The translations under genes and the position numbers were made by a program. From Phascolarctobacterium faecium DSM 14760 (GTDB lineage Bacteria > Bacillota > Negativicutes > Acidaminococcales > Acidaminococcaceae): a stretch of 64,000 bases of DNA. The stretch spans positions 1-64,000 of the forward strand of contig NZ_QLTS01000007.1 of the NCBI RefSeq assembly GCF_003269275.1, written 5' to 3'. The stretch's first letter is position 1, and each line of letters starts with the position of its first letter. Of this stretch, positions 1-10,034 are shown in pieces. The notes under the pieces are model-generated. The model searched no databases and was not told the origin of the DNA. It saw nothing but the letters and a program-made list of their open reading frames with translations.

Positions 1-2
1 GC

Positions 3-110
3 ATCGTCAGTGAAGAATCGCTGGTCAAAGCTGTTTTGAACCGCGTACCGAAAGGCACTGAAGAGAAAAATAAACAGGCATTGCAGGTTGGTATGGATCT
101 GATCAAATAA
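3..110 (+). CDS. 2-oxoacid:ferredoxin oxidoreductase gamma subunit, C-terminal fragment
   Basis: Partial gene entering from the left edge; only the last 35 residues are visible. The tail contains VPKGTEEKNKQALQVG, which resembles the end of gamma subunits of 2-oxoacid:acceptor oxidoreductases (KorC/VorC type), where a VPKGT-E-N-x-A-x-x-x-G pattern is common. These enzymes oxidatively decarboxylate 2-oxoacids to acyl-CoA and reduce ferredoxin, the substrate of the Rnf complex encoded further along. It is followed immediately by a strong terminator, so it is the last gene of its operon. The call rests on a short tail, so the substrate cannot be named. Confidence 0.55.
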   Translation: MVSEESLVKAVLNRVPKGTEEKNKQALQVGMDLIK

Positions 111-118
111 GCTGCTGT

Positions 119-154
119 AATCCCCGGCATTATTAATAATGCCGGGGATTTTTG
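119..154 (+). terminator. Rho-independent terminator
   Basis: A GC-rich perfect stem (ATCCCCGGCATTA paired with TAATGCCGGGGAT) is followed by a T run, 8 bases after the stop of the preceding gene. Confidence 0.9.
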
Positions 155-216
155 CGCATTCCGACCCCTTATGTGTTATAGTAGTAATATACACATCAAC
201 ATTACGAGGTAAAAAC

Positions 217-822
217 ATGTTAACCCAACAGCTTGCTGCATCCCGCAGCGAAGACGACGGACGTATCTCCGATATGTCTTTCCATGATGAAACTCTGAAT
301 AATGAAGACCTCAGCAAAAGCATTTTTCACAATGTCCAGTTCAGCAAATGCCGCTTTACACGCTGTGATTTCTCACAATCACGCTTTTTGTCAGTCGCTG
401 TAAAAAACTGTGATTTTTCCAACTGTAATTTCAGCGAAAGCTTTTGGAAACAAGTAACTATCACCGACAGCCGCGGCAACGGTGCCGATTTCTCACAAAG
501 CTGCTGCAAGGAATTGACCTTGTGTGACAGTTCCTTTGCATACGCCAATTTCTCCAAATCACAATGGGAAAACTCTGCCGTCAGCAACTGCTCTTTCAAA
601 GAGTCCTTCTGGGCTGAAGTACGCCTGAAGAAACTTACTTTAGCAGCTTCAGTTTTCAGCGGTGCCGACTTCTTTAAAACACCTCTTAAAGACCTTGATT
701 TTTCAGACTGCAAAATCGATGGCATTACTGTTTCAGAAACTTTTAAAGAACTGCGGGGCATGCAGATCAATTTACTGCAATCCGCTGACATTGCCAGACT
801 GCTGGGCATCAAAATAGTTTAA
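217..822 (+). CDS. Pentapeptide-repeat protein
   Basis: A 201-residue soluble protein made almost entirely of pentapeptide repeats of the (C/A)-(D/N)-F-S-x type, for example CDFSQSRF, CDFSNCNFSES, GADFSQS and YANFSKS. Such repeats fold into a right-handed square beta-helix. The centre-position residue is mostly Phe and many flanking positions are Cys or Ser. No signal peptide or membrane segment is seen. The ATG at 217 is chosen because GAGGT lies six bases upstream; an in-frame ATG at 139 lies inside the preceding terminator. The gene stands alone between two terminators. Members of this fold include DNA-gyrase-protecting mimics, but nothing here proves that role. Confidence 0.85.
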   Translation: MLTQQLAASRSEDDGRISDMSFHDETLNNEDLSKSIFHNVQFSKCRFTRCDFSQSRFLSVAVKNCDFSNCNFSESFWKQVTITDSRGNGADFSQSCCKELTLCDSSFAYANFSKSQWENSAVSNCSFKESFWAEVRLKKLTLAASVFSGADFFKTPLKDLDFSDCKIDGITVSETFKELRGMQINLLQSADIARLLGIKIV

Positions 823-863
823 AATCCCGGCTGGCTTTATTTTAATTTTCACACACAACATAT

Positions 864-914
864 AAAACCTGGATTGCTGTTATCAAAAATAACAATAATC
901 CAGGTTTTATATTT
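864..914 (+). terminator. Rho-independent terminator of the pentapeptide gene
   Basis: AAAACCTGGATT pairs with AATCCAGGTTTT around a 21-base loop that itself contains a small TTAT-ATAA helix. It is followed by ATATTTTTC. Confidence 0.85.
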
Positions 915-1025
915 TTCTTGATTAATATATTTAACTTTTTATTTTTATATTCATTTAAAAAATGTTATAATTTTAATATAAAAAATTATTTATTATCGTC
1001 CTGTTTATCAGGGGGAGGATCTGCA

Positions 1026-4000
1026 ATGAAACGCTTTGACAAAAAACTAAATGCCCAGGATATCATTAACGCTATTCCCGGCGGCGTCGCAATCTATAAA
1101 GTTTCCGACATCTTTGAAACGGTTTACTATTCTGACGGCGTACCCGCTCTTTCCGGCTATAGCCGCGATGAATATGACCTACTCATAAAACAGGATGCTG
1201 CTGATCTTATCTATCAGGAAGATGCCGCTATGGTCATTCGGAAGATACGCCAGGTACTGGAAGCCGGAAAATCGGCAAGCTTTGAATTCCGCAAACAGCA
1301 TCGCGACGGACACATCGTCTGGGTCAATGTTCACGCCCGGAAAATAGGCGAAGACGGCGGTCATCCCCTTCTGCAATGTGTATTCCACAATATTTCCGCC
1401 TTCAAACAGGCCCGAGAAGAGCTGGCACACGTCATCAATTCTATTCCCGGCGGCATTGCTGCCTATGATTTTAATGATATGCAGAATCCCCGGCGTCTGT
1501 TTTGTTCCGATGGTGTTGCTAAACTTTTCGGCTGCAGTGACGCAGCTGATCTGCAGCATTATGCGGCCAATCCCTGGAGCATGGTTTTTAAAGAAGATTA
1601 TCAGCGGGTCTACGATGCTTTCCAGCATATGTTCATCAGCAGTGACACTCTTGATCTTTCTTATCGTATCACCCGAAAAGATCAGGTACTGGAATGGGTC
1701 CATCTGAATGGCAAAGCTATCAACGGCATCTTTTATGCCGTTTTTACCGGTATGTCCGATGAAGCCAAATTATTCCAGCAGATCAGCAACGAAGCGGCCC
1801 AGGGTATCTATGTCATTGATAAAAAGAACCATGACCTGCTGTATTACAATGAAAACGTAGAACTTTTTTTAACAGGTAAAAACAATGCCTGGGGTAAAAA
1901 ATGCTACACCGCCCTGCACGACAAACAGACTCCCTGTACCTTCTGCCCTTTATCAATGATCAAAAATATCGAAAAACCACAGGAGCTTACCTTCGCAAAC
2001 GGCAAAAGCTACGAGATCCGTGCCAAAGAACTTGAATGGAACGGTCTGCCTGCTTACACGCTTTTTATTAACGACATTACCGATAAAATAACCAGTTCGC
2101 GCAAAACCGAGCAACTGGAACAGTTTTATCAGACCCTTGTCCAGAATCTTCCTGGCGGCATTGCAGTCATCCGTTTTGATATGGCAAAAAAACAAATGCT
2201 CCCCGAATATATTTCCGAGGGTTTCGCCGCCATGACAGGTATGTCCACTGACGAAGCTTACGCACTTTACAAAAACGATGCCACAGCTGGCGTCCATCCG
2301 GACGACCTTGACTATATCATTGGCCGATTGAATCAGCATCTCAAGAAGCACCTTGATACCTGCGAAAGTATCTACCGGCTGCGCAAAAAAGACGGCAGTT
2401 ATATCTGGATCAAAAACAATTCTTCACTCATTTTAAGCCCAAACGAAATACCGCTTATTTATGCAGTTTACAGTGATATCACCAAAGAAATAGAAGCGCA
2501 GAACAAGCTGCGCCAAAAATACAATGATCTTTTACTTCGTCAGCAGAACTATCCGCTTTCTAACGAAATTCTCAGCGGTTACTGCGATATAACCGCCAAC
2601 AGGATCCTGCGTATTTACGACAAAACAGGTATCGATCCCCTGCAAAAATTTGGTTTCGAGCGCCAGAACTTTTTCAAGGGGCTGGCCACTCTTATCGAAA
2701 GCCCGGAAGAACGACAGCACTTCCTTAATACCTTCCTCAATGCCCCGCTGCTGGAAAAATTTGCTCAGGGCATCAACAGTCAGGAACTAGAATGCTTTAT
2801 CCGTATGCCTCATGATAACAGCGGTCATTACCTTAAATGTGTCATCAATATGATAGAATCACCGGATAACGGCCACACGATCGGCGTACTTTCCGTGCTC
2901 GATCTGACACAATTTAAGATCAACGACCAGATATCGATGCATCTGGCGCACGCCCATTATGATTTTATCGCTACCTGTGATTTCAACAGCGATAGCTATC
3001 AGCTTTTTTTCACAAACAGCAAAGCGAATCTAATGCCGCCTGAACAGGGAAGCTACAGCAAAAATATCGTCGCCTTCCTGCAGACCTTCACTGTCCCCAA
3101 AGATCGGGAATTTTGTATGGAAATGTTTGATCCCGCCAATATGCAGCGGCGGCTGTATCACGAAAATTCCTACTCCTTCCATTATTCACTGAAGGATGAA
3201 CAAGGACATATCTATACTAAAAATATGATCGTATTCCTGATCGATCAGCGGCTGAATAAAGTCGGTATGGCCCGAGCCGATATCACAGACTACGTACGGG
3301 AACAGCGAGCGCTGCTGAATACGCTGGCCTATACCTTTGAGCAGCTCAGTATCATCAATCTGGTGACAAAAGAATTTACAATGTATACCCGCAAATCTGT
3401 ACTGCAAAATCTGTCACCCTATAAATGCGCGGACTTTAACAGAGCACTGCACAAGCTCAGCCTTCCTTATACTAAACTGGCAGCGGATGAAACTGCGGCA
3501 GAAAAATTTTCTTTGCCGGTCATCCTCAGCAGGCTGGCAGAGAAACCGCAGGGTTACGAATTTACGCTGCCGTATCTTGCTAATGACGGCAGCGAAAAGA
3601 ACAAACAGATCAACGTCCTTTGGGGCGACGAAGGTCATCATACGATTTGTCTTGTCCGATGTGATGTTACTGATATCATCAGCGCCGAAAAAAATTCCAG
3701 ATCCGTACTGCAAAATGCCTTGGATCTGGCTCAGGAAGCCAACCGCGCCAAAACAGATTTTCTCTCCGCTATGAGCCACGACATCCGCACGCCCATGAAC
3801 GCGATCATCGGTATGACGGATCTGGCACTTGACGATCTGGATAACCGACAGCATCTCAGCGAATATCTCGATATTATCAAAAGCTCTTCGTCACATCTGC
3901 TGACGCTGATCAATGACATTCTGGATATGAGCCGCATCGAAAAAGGCAAACTGAAACTGGCGCGTACCTCGTTCAACTTGTCCGTCGAAATAGACAGATT

Positions 4001-4886
4001 CTGCAGCCGTTACCAGCTGTTGATGGATAAAAACAGCCTTAACTTCCTGCATAACGCAGAACTTCTTCACTGCAATTGTATCGGTGATACCGCACAGCTG
4101 CAGCGGATCTGGGATAACCTTGTCAGCAACGCCTGTAAATTCACACCTCCGGGTGGCACTGTTACCTTCAGCGCCTGCGAGCTCCCTTCAGACAATGAGC
4201 GGCTCGGCTGGTATAAATTTACGATCAGCGATACCGGTATCGGTATCGACAGCGAAAGCCTGCAGCATCTATTCGATCCTTTTTTCCGCAGCAGCGACGT
4301 CATCAGCAAGCATATCGAAGGTTCCGGACTGGGACTTGCTATCGTCAAAAATATCGTCGATTATAAAGGCGGTACGATTTCCGTCGCCAGTAAGCCGGGT
4401 GAGGGCACGACCTTTACTGTTACACTGCCGCTGCACTTCGATACTGCAGCTGAACATCCTGTAGAAAAACCAACGCACACTTTTGGCAGTGCTGATTTTG
4501 ATTTTTCAGGGAAATCGCTTCTGCTGGCAGAAGATCATCCGATCAATCAAAAGGTCGCCGAACTGATTTTGGAAAAAACGGGTGCGGCAGTCACGATCGT
4601 TGAAAACGGTCTGCAGTGCACAGAGCTTTTCACTGGATCTGCAAAGGGCAGCTTCGATGCTATCCTGATGGATATCCAGATGCCCGTCATGAACGGCTAT
4701 GAAGCCGCCCAGGCTATCCGCAGCAGTACACATCCACAGTCAGCAACGATCCCTATTATTGCCATGACTGCCAACGCTTTTGCCGAAGATATTAAAAATG
4801 CGCTGTCAGCTGGTATGAACGCCCATATTGCCAAACCTATCGACCCGCAAAAGCTCTATGAAACTCTGGCAGCTTATATCAAATAA
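1026..4886 (+). CDS. Multi-PAS hybrid histidine kinase / response regulator
   Basis: A 1286-residue cytoplasmic sensor with no obvious membrane helix. The first 880 or so residues hold a series of PAS-like modules; several begin with a repeated IPGGIA/LPGGIA motif (near residues 17, 142 and 380). A third module carries a Cys triad (C293, C304, C307, in CP-x-x-CP style). A HisKA domain follows with the phospho-acceptor His at 918 in SHDIRTPMN, then an ATPase domain (NLVSNACKFTP, DTGIGID, GSGLGLAIVK). The C-terminal receiver has the phospho-Asp at 1216 in LMDIQMP. ATG 1026 follows a strong GGGGGAGGA. No separate output regulator is adjacent, so phosphate may pass to an Hpt protein elsewhere. 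Confidence 0.92.
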   Translation: MKRFDKKLNAQDIINAIPGGVAIYKVSDIFETVYYSDGVPALSGYSRDEYDLLIKQDAADLIYQEDAAMVIRKIRQVLEAGKSASFEFRKQHRDGHIVWVNVHARKIGEDGGHPLLQCVFHNISAFKQAREELAHVINSIPGGIAAYDFNDMQNPRRLFCSDGVAKLFGCSDAADLQHYAANPWSMVFKEDYQRVYDAFQHMFISSDTLDLSYRITRKDQVLEWVHLNGKAINGIFYAVFTGMSDEAKLFQQISNEAAQGIYVIDKKNHDLLYYNENVELFLTGKNNAWGKKCYTALHDKQTPCTFCPLSMIKNIEKPQELTFANGKSYEIRAKELEWNGLPAYTLFINDITDKITSSRKTEQLEQFYQTLVQNLPGGIAVIRFDMAKKQMLPEYISEGFAAMTGMSTDEAYALYKNDATAGVHPDDLDYIIGRLNQHLKKHLDTCESIYRLRKKDGSYIWIKNNSSLILSPNEIPLIYAVYSDITKEIEAQNKLRQKYNDLLLRQQNYPLSNEILSGYCDITANRILRIYDKTGIDPLQKFGFERQNFFKGLATLIESPEERQHFLNTFLNAPLLEKFAQGINSQELECFIRMPHDNSGHYLKCVINMIESPDNGHTIGVLSVLDLTQFKINDQISMHLAHAHYDFIATCDFNSDSYQLFFTNSKANLMPPEQGSYSKNIVAFLQTFTVPKDREFCMEMFDPANMQRRLYHENSYSFHYSLKDEQGHIYTKNMIVFLIDQRLNKVGMARADITDYVREQRALLNTLAYTFEQLSIINLVTKEFTMYTRKSVLQNLSPYKCADFNRALHKLSLPYTKLAADETAAEKFSLPVILSRLAEKPQGYEFTLPYLANDGSEKNKQINVLWGDEGHHTICLVRCDVTDIISAEKNSRSVLQNALDLAQEANRAKTDFLSAMSHDIRTPMNAIIGMTDLALDDLDNRQHLSEYLDIIKSSSSHLLTLINDILDMSRIEKGKLKLARTSFNLSVEIDRFCSRYQLLMDKNSLNFLHNAELLHCNCIGDTAQLQRIWDNLVSNACKFTPPGGTVTFSACELPSDNERLGWYKFTISDTGIGIDSESLQHLFDPFFRSSDVISKHIEGSGLGLAIVKNIVDYKGGTISVASKPGEGTTFTVTLPLHFDTAAEHPVEKPTHTFGSADFDFSGKSLLLAEDHPINQKVAELILEKTGAAVTIVENGLQCTELFTGSAKGSFDAILMDIQMPVMNGYEAAQAIRSSTHPQSATIPIIAMTANAFAEDIKNALSAGMNAHIAKPIDPQKLYETLAAYIK

Positions 4887-4887
4887 C

Positions 4888-4925
4888 AAAAAACACTGTT
4901 ACGTATATACGTAACAGTGTTTTTG
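4888..4925. terminator. Bidirectional terminator
   Basis: A near-perfect palindrome (AACACTGTTACGTA paired with TACGTAACAGTGTT) is flanked by A and T runs. It lies between the convergent kinase and VanZ-like genes and can serve both strands. Confidence 0.9.
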
Positions 4926-4933
4926 CATTTTGA

Positions 4934-5365
4934 CTACCGCTTGGCCCAGCTCCAGACCTCACATGTCAGCCAGATAAAAAAGACCCCTGAAAAATCCAGG
5001 ATCACGTCCGTAACCAAGGCACTGCGCCCCGGAGCATGCAACTGGATATATTCATCGCTAACTGCTACTGCCAAACCTAAAAACAAAATATACCCTGTCG
5101 CTGTACGATGACTGACACCGAACGCCGCGTAAACATTGCACAGGATCACGCCCAGGATAGCAAACTCCAAAAAGTGTGCCAGCTTGCGGATATTATAATC
5201 CAGGTTCTGCTGCGGTACATCAATGCCGAACCATTTCCCCATACCGGTCAGAATCGAGCCGACCAGTTCACTGGCCCGGTGTGATTCTGCCGCCGGCATA
5301 GAAGAATTATAAAAAATAAAAGCTACAAAAACGATCAGTAAAAGCAGCCATACAAATCTTCTCAC
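4934..5365 (-). CDS. VanZ-like membrane protein
   Basis: A 143-residue integral membrane protein with about four hydrophobic helices. It carries VanZ-family landmarks: KLAHFLEFAILG in the second helix region, then DEYIQ and a PGR-x4-DV-x2-D-x2-G pattern before the last helix. VanZ proteins are associated with low-level teicoplanin resistance, but most homologues have no known function. The start is a GTG at 5365, preceded by GGCGAGGT. It is the last gene of the fhs-folD operon, 18 bases after folD, with no clear functional link to folate metabolism. Confidence 0.8.
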   Translation of the reverse strand: MRRFVWLLLLIVFVAFIFYNSSMPAAESHRASELVGSILTGMGKWFGIDVPQQNLDYNIRKLAHFLEFAILGVILCNVYAAFGVSHRTATGYILFLGLAVAVSDEYIQLHAPGRSALVTDVILDFSGVFFIWLTCEVWSWAKR

Positions 5366-5383
5366 GGTCTTACTTACCTCGCC

Positions 5384-6214
5384 TTATAAATTTCTGCTTA
5401 ACATATCCATGACCATCATATTGCTGACGATGCCAATACCGCCTGGAACAGGCGTAAAAGCGCTGGCTTTAGCGCTGACGGCAGGGTCAACGTCACCTAC
5501 CAGACCGCCTTCGACAGCATTGATACCAACATCGACGATCACGACGCCTTCTTTGACCATTTCAGGTTTAATGAAAGCCGGTACACCCACAGCGGCAACG
5601 ATGACATCAGCACCGCGCAGCACATCCGCAATATCCCTGGTCCGGGAATGGCAGACAGTGACCGTAGCATGCTCCTGCAGGAGCAGCAGCGCCACAGGCT
5701 TGCCAACTACATTACTGCGCCCGACAACAACGACGTTTTTCCCCTTTAACTCAATACCGTAATGAGACAGCGTCGCCATACAGGCCCGCGGAGTGCACGG
5801 TGCCCAGCGGCTGCGCCCTAAAAAGACTTCTCCGACGCTTTTAGGGTTTAAACAATCCACGTCTTTGCTCATAGTGATAGCGGCACCGACAGCATCGCCG
5901 TCGATATGCTTCGGCATCGGCATCATCGGCAGGATACCGGTAACATAGCGGTTATGATTAAGTTTTTTGATAGCGCCAATAACTTCTTCCTGTGTTGCTG
6001 TTTCCGGCATTGCCAGCACCTTGGCTTCACCGCCAAGACTTTCTACCAGTTTTACCAGACGGTCTTTATAAACATGCGAAGCAGGGTCATCTCCCACCAC
6101 AATGATCGCCAGAGTAACTTTGATCCCTTTTTCCTTTGCGGCTGTGATCTTGGCTGAAACAGTTTCTCTATATGCATCGGCAACGGGCTTGCCCTTCATC
6201 AACAAAGTTTCCAT
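5384..6214 (-). CDS. folD: Methylenetetrahydrofolate dehydrogenase/cyclohydrolase (FolD), divergent
   Basis: A 276-residue soluble enzyme of the FolD family, which interconverts methylene-, methenyl- and formyl-tetrahydrofolate using NAD(P). The nucleotide-binding VVVVGRSNVVGKPVALLLL and the C-terminal VPGGIG are clear. The active-site region is unusual. Tyr49 is not followed four residues later by the usual catalytic lysine (Leu53 instead). The conserved Gln of the VQLPLP motif is Met97 (GILPMMPMP). KDVDG reads KDVDC. The general-acid Asp120 remains. It lies 14 bases after fhs and is probably co-translated with it. It may be a distinct subfamily; cyclohydrolase activity should not be assumed. 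Confidence 0.88.
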   Translation of the reverse strand: METLLMKGKPVADAYRETVSAKITAAKEKGIKVTLAIIVVGDDPASHVYKDRLVKLVESLGGEAKVLAMPETATQEEVIGAIKKLNHNRYVTGILPMMPMPKHIDGDAVGAAITMSKDVDCLNPKSVGEVFLGRSRWAPCTPRACMATLSHYGIELKGKNVVVVGRSNVVGKPVALLLLQEHATVTVCHSRTRDIADVLRGADVIVAAVGVPAFIKPEMVKEGVVIVDVGINAVEGGLVGDVDPAVSAKASAFTPVPGGIGIVSNMMVMDMLSRNL

Positions 6215-6228
6215 TGCTACAACTCCCC

Positions 6229-7899
6229 TTAAAACAAGCCGCTGATGACGCCGTCATCACTGACATCGATTTTCTCTGCTGCCGGCACCTTCGGCAGGCC
6301 GGGCATCGTCATGATATCACCTGTCAGCACGACTACGAAGCCTGCGCCGGCAGAGATCCTGCAGTTTTTGATCGTCATGGTAAAACCGCTGGGACGACCA
6401 AGCAACGTCGGATCATCCGAAAACGAATACTGGGTCTTAGCCATACAGATCGGCAGATTGCCATAACCCAGACTTTCAAAATCCTTCAAAGCAGTTTCCG
6501 CTTCTTTAGCATAAACTACATCGCCGGCACCGTAAATCTCACGCGCCACAGTTGCGATTTTTTCCTTTAAGGTCAGCTCGTAAGCATAGATAGGAGCAAA
6601 ATCAGCCTTGCCGCTTTCTGCCAGCGCAACAACCTCCTTAGCCAGCTCCACGCCGCCGGCTCCGCCTTTGGCAAAAACATCGGACAATGCAACATTGACG
6701 CCATGTGCAGCACAATGGGCACGTACAGCTTCCAGCTCTTCCGGTGTATCCTGAGCAAAAATATTGATGGCTACTACCAGAGGCAGACCGAATTTTTTAA
6801 TATTTTCAATGTGTTTTTCCAGATTGACGATACCTTTTTTCACAGCGTCCACATTCGGCGCAGTCAAGTCCGTCTTCGGCACCCCGCCATGCATCTTCAA
6901 TGCGCGCACTGTAGCAACCAGCACAACAGCATCCGGCTTCAACCCGGCATAACGGCATTTGATGTCAAAGAATTTTTCAGCGCCCAGATCAGCGCCGAAG
7001 CCTGCTTCTGTAATCGTATAATCAGCCAGCTTCATAGCCGTCTTAGTTGCCATCACGCTGTTGCAGCCGTGGGCGATATTGGCAAACGGCCCGCCGTGAA
7101 TAATCGCCGGCACATTTTCCAGTGTCTGCACAAGATTAGGCTTCACAGCATCCTTCAAAAGGGCAGCCATAGCGCCGTGGGCTTTGATCTGCCCTGCGGT
7201 AACCGGTTTGCCGTTATAATCATAAGCAACAATAATCTTGCTTAAACGTTCTTTTAGATCGTGCAGACTGCTGGCCAGGCACAAAATAGCCATGACCTCA
7301 GAAGCAACGGTAATATCAAAACCGTCCTGACGCGGTACGCCATGCGCTTTTCCTCCCAGTCCGACAACAATATTACGCAGCTCGCGGTCATTCATATCAA
7401 CAACACGTTTCCAAACGATCCGGCGCGGGTCGATATTCAAAGCATTGCCCTGCTGCACATGGTTATCGACCATTGCCGAAAGCAGCATGTGTGCAGATGT
7501 GATCGCATGGAAATCACCTGTAAAATGCAGGTTGATATCTTCCATCGGCACCACCTGAGAATAACCGCCGCCGGCTGCGCCGCCCTTAACGCCCATGCAG
7601 GGTCCCAGAGAAGGCTCGCGCAAAGCTACGATAACGCTTTTATCAATTTTGGCTAGGCCCTGGGCCAGTCCTACGGTAGTAGTCGACTTGCCTTCGCCTG
7701 CCGGCGTAGGCGTAATAGCCGTTACCAAAACCAGCTTGCCTGCCGGTTTATCTTCCATGCGGCGGATCAGATCCATAGATAATTTAGCCTTGTAACGGCC
7801 ATACATTTCAATGTCTTCTTCGCCGATGCCGAGCTTAGCGGCAACCTCAGTGATCGGCAGCATCTTGGCCTGCTGAGCAATTTCAATATCTGATAACAT
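6229..7899 (-). CDS. fhs: Formate-tetrahydrofolate ligase
   Basis: A 556-residue enzyme that makes 10-formyl-tetrahydrofolate from formate, ATP and tetrahydrofolate. The family P-loop is visible as [18 protein letters not shown] near residue 65, together with [19 protein letters not shown] and the C-terminal [13 protein letters not shown]. Length is normal for the family. The ATG at 7899 follows GGAGGGCG. It heads a three-gene minus-strand operon with folD and a VanZ-like gene, forming the methyl-branch C1 route to purines, formylmethionine or serine/glycine metabolism. No acetogenesis genes are seen in the window. Confidence 0.97.
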   Translation of the reverse strand: MLSDIEIAQQAKMLPITEVAAKLGIGEEDIEMYGRYKAKLSMDLIRRMEDKPAGKLVLVTAITPTPAGEGKSTTTVGLAQGLAKIDKSVIVALREPSLGPCMGVKGGAAGGGYSQVVPMEDINLHFTGDFHAITSAHMLLSAMVDNHVQQGNALNIDPRRIVWKRVVDMNDRELRNIVVGLGGKAHGVPRQDGFDITVASEVMAILCLASSLHDLKERLSKIIVAYDYNGKPVTAGQIKAHGAMAALLKDAVKPNLVQTLENVPAIIHGGPFANIAHGCNSVMATKTAMKLADYTITEAGFGADLGAEKFFDIKCRYAGLKPDAVVLVATVRALKMHGGVPKTDLTAPNVDAVKKGIVNLEKHIENIKKFGLPLVVAINIFAQDTPEELEAVRAHCAAHGVNVALSDVFAKGGAGGVELAKEVVALAESGKADFAPIYAYELTLKEKIATVAREIYGAGDVVYAKEAETALKDFESLGYGNLPICMAKTQYSFSDDPTLLGRPSGFTMTIKNCRISAGAGFVVVLTGDIMTMPGLPKVPAAEKIDVSDDGVISGLF

Positions 7900-8012
7900 A
7901 AATAAACGCCCTCCTCTTCACTTATACCTGTGAACCATCTTGTATATCTTCTGTGCCGACAGATTTTTTCCTGCTGCTCTGACAGCAACCTAATGTATAC
8001 ATTTAAATGTTT

Positions 8013-10034
8013 TTATTCAAACCAGATTTCCAGCTTCGTACCTTCGGCAACTACTGTTCCCGGAGGCTGCGACTGCTTCCGCGCCCGACCGCTGCCATGC
8101 GGCACCAGTACCAGACGTCCCTGCTGGATCAGTTCAGCCGTCTGCCGCATATCCAGCCCGCTGAAATCAGGCAGTTTGATCTTACCGTCTGCCAGTATCT
8201 CCATCTGCGGCATCTTAGCCGGAGGCGGCACTGTCGAATTAACAGCGGGATTATTCCGTACATGCTGCTCAAATGACGGCAGTCCTTCACTGCTGCTGGG
8301 CTGAATGCCCTTAGCTACAAGGATCTGCTGCAATGTATCGCGGAATACCGGCGCCGAAACCTGCGAACCGTAAAAAGCTCCCTGCGGCGTATCCAGCATG
8401 ATCAGCATCGCATACTGCGGCTTATCAGCAGGTACAAAGCCTACGAAAGAAGCAATATATTTACCGGCTGCATAACCGCCTGTTTCCGCAAGTTTTTCGG
8501 CGGTACCGGTCTTACCGGCAATACGGTAGCCTTTAATCCCTGCTGCTTTACCACCACCGGCGGCGACAACCTTCTCCATCATTCCGCGCATCTGTGCGGC
8601 AACTTCCTCACTCATCACCCGGCGCACCACTTTTTTCTGCCCCTGGCGCAGAACGCGTCCATCCGGCATCACGATCTTATCGATGATATACGGCTGCAAA
8701 AGCTCGCCGCCGTTAGCAATAGCGCAGATCGCACGCAGCATCTGCAGCGGCGTTACGGCAATGCCCTGACCGATAGACATGGTTGCAATATCCGGCTGAT
8801 ACATATGATCCGGATTATAAAGGATACCCTCTTCTTCACCCGGCAGCTCTATACCGGTCACACTGCCGAAACCGAACTTCTTGCTGTAATCGATCATCCG
8901 CTGTGCTCCCAGCTGCATCCCCAGCTGTACCATACCCGTATTGATAGAAAATTTTATAACATCCTGAAACGGTACCAGTCCCATGCCTTCCCCGTCCCAA
9001 TTGCGTATCGTACGGTCGGCTATCTGAATACTGCCCGTATCATTGATCATCGTGGTCGGCGTAATAATTTTTTCCGTCAGTCCCATCACGCCCACAATCG
9101 GCTTGAAAACCGATCCCGGTTCGTAAATAGTCGAAACCGCGCGATTAGTCCAGCTGGTAGCCGGATATTTATAAAAAGTATTAGGGTCAAAACTGGGCCG
9201 ATTGGCCATGCCCAGAATCGCGCCCGTATTCGGGTCCATCAAGATGACCGCCGCACTGGCGGCTTTCGTATCCTTCATCGCCTTATCCAGCGCATCCTCC
9301 AGCACAAACTGGATCTTGCTGTCCAGGGTCAGATAGACTGAAGCCATCTTCTGCGGTCTGGCTTTATTGAAACCGCTGTCACCCATGGGGCGCCCCAGCG
9401 CATCGACGACCTCCTGCTGCTGTGTTTCCGCACCCTTGACTACCGAGTCCAAAGCCAGCTCGATACCGCTGAGACCGTTATCATCCGTACCGACAAAACC
9501 CAGCACCTGAGCCGCCATTGATTTTTTTGTATAATAGCGTTTACTTTCTTCTAAAAAATGCAGCCCCGGCAGCTTATTCTCACGAATGATCCGTTCTACT
9601 TCCGCCGCTTCCTTAGGCTCCATCGTTCGTTTGAGCCAGATAAAGCGGGCTTCTGTTGTAAAATCAGCATATAATTCGTCTGCTTTCATCTGCAGCACTC
9701 CGGCCAGCAAATCAGCGGCCAGCCGCTTGACGTCACGTTCCGGCTTCTCGCCCTTTTTCGTCGGGTTATCCTGCATCTCGACCGGGTCGACATACAGAGA
9801 TTTAGACATAATGCTGACTGCCAGCTCCTCGCCGTTGCAGTCCAAAATGGCTCCGCGCGGCGAATATTTAGTTACCTTGCCGGTAACCTGATTGGCAGCA
9901 CGTCTGGCCAGCTCTTCGTTTTGAATGACCTGCAGCCAGATCAGCCGCAGAAACACCGTTCCAAAACCAAAAAAGATCAGCAGGCCGATAATGGCAAAAC
10001 GTTTTTTACCGTTTTGCAGCGAAAACTTCTTCAT
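8013..10034 (-). CDS. Penicillin-binding protein 2 / FtsI-type transpeptidase with PASTA domain
   Basis: A 673-residue bitopic membrane protein that cross-links peptidoglycan at division or elongation. An N-terminal membrane helix (about residues 14-35) precedes the dimerisation domain (RGAILDCNG). The transpeptidase motifs are SxxK in EPGSVFKPI, SxN in KFSINTG and KTG in AGKTGTAEK. A single PASTA domain occupies the last 60 or so residues. The ATG at 10034 is preferred: GGGGAGG lies at normal spacing and the codon overlaps the ftsW stop as TGATG. An upstream GTG at 10046 abuts the Shine-Dalgarno. Pairing with ftsW indicates the divisome enzyme. Confidence 0.92.
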   Translation of the reverse strand: MKKFSLQNGKKRFAIIGLLIFFGFGTVFLRLIWLQVIQNEELARRAANQVTGKVTKYSPRGAILDCNGEELAVSIMSKSLYVDPVEMQDNPTKKGEKPERDVKRLAADLLAGVLQMKADELYADFTTEARFIWLKRTMEPKEAAEVERIIRENKLPGLHFLEESKRYYTKKSMAAQVLGFVGTDDNGLSGIELALDSVVKGAETQQQEVVDALGRPMGDSGFNKARPQKMASVYLTLDSKIQFVLEDALDKAMKDTKAASAAVILMDPNTGAILGMANRPSFDPNTFYKYPATSWTNRAVSTIYEPGSVFKPIVGVMGLTEKIITPTTMINDTGSIQIADRTIRNWDGEGMGLVPFQDVIKFSINTGMVQLGMQLGAQRMIDYSKKFGFGSVTGIELPGEEEGILYNPDHMYQPDIATMSIGQGIAVTPLQMLRAICAIANGGELLQPYIIDKIVMPDGRVLRQGQKKVVRRVMSEEVAAQMRGMMEKVVAAGGGKAAGIKGYRIAGKTGTAEKLAETGGYAAGKYIASFVGFVPADKPQYAMLIMLDTPQGAFYGSQVSAPVFRDTLQQILVAKGIQPSSSEGLPSFEQHVRNNPAVNSTVPPPAKMPQMEILADGKIKLPDFSGLDMRQTAELIQQGRLVLVPHGSGRARKQSQPPGTVVAEGTKLEIWFE

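Noticed and set aside
6703-7245. 180-codon plus-strand frame inside fhs
   Set aside because: Antisense to a well-conserved enzyme gene, without any domain or ribosome site.
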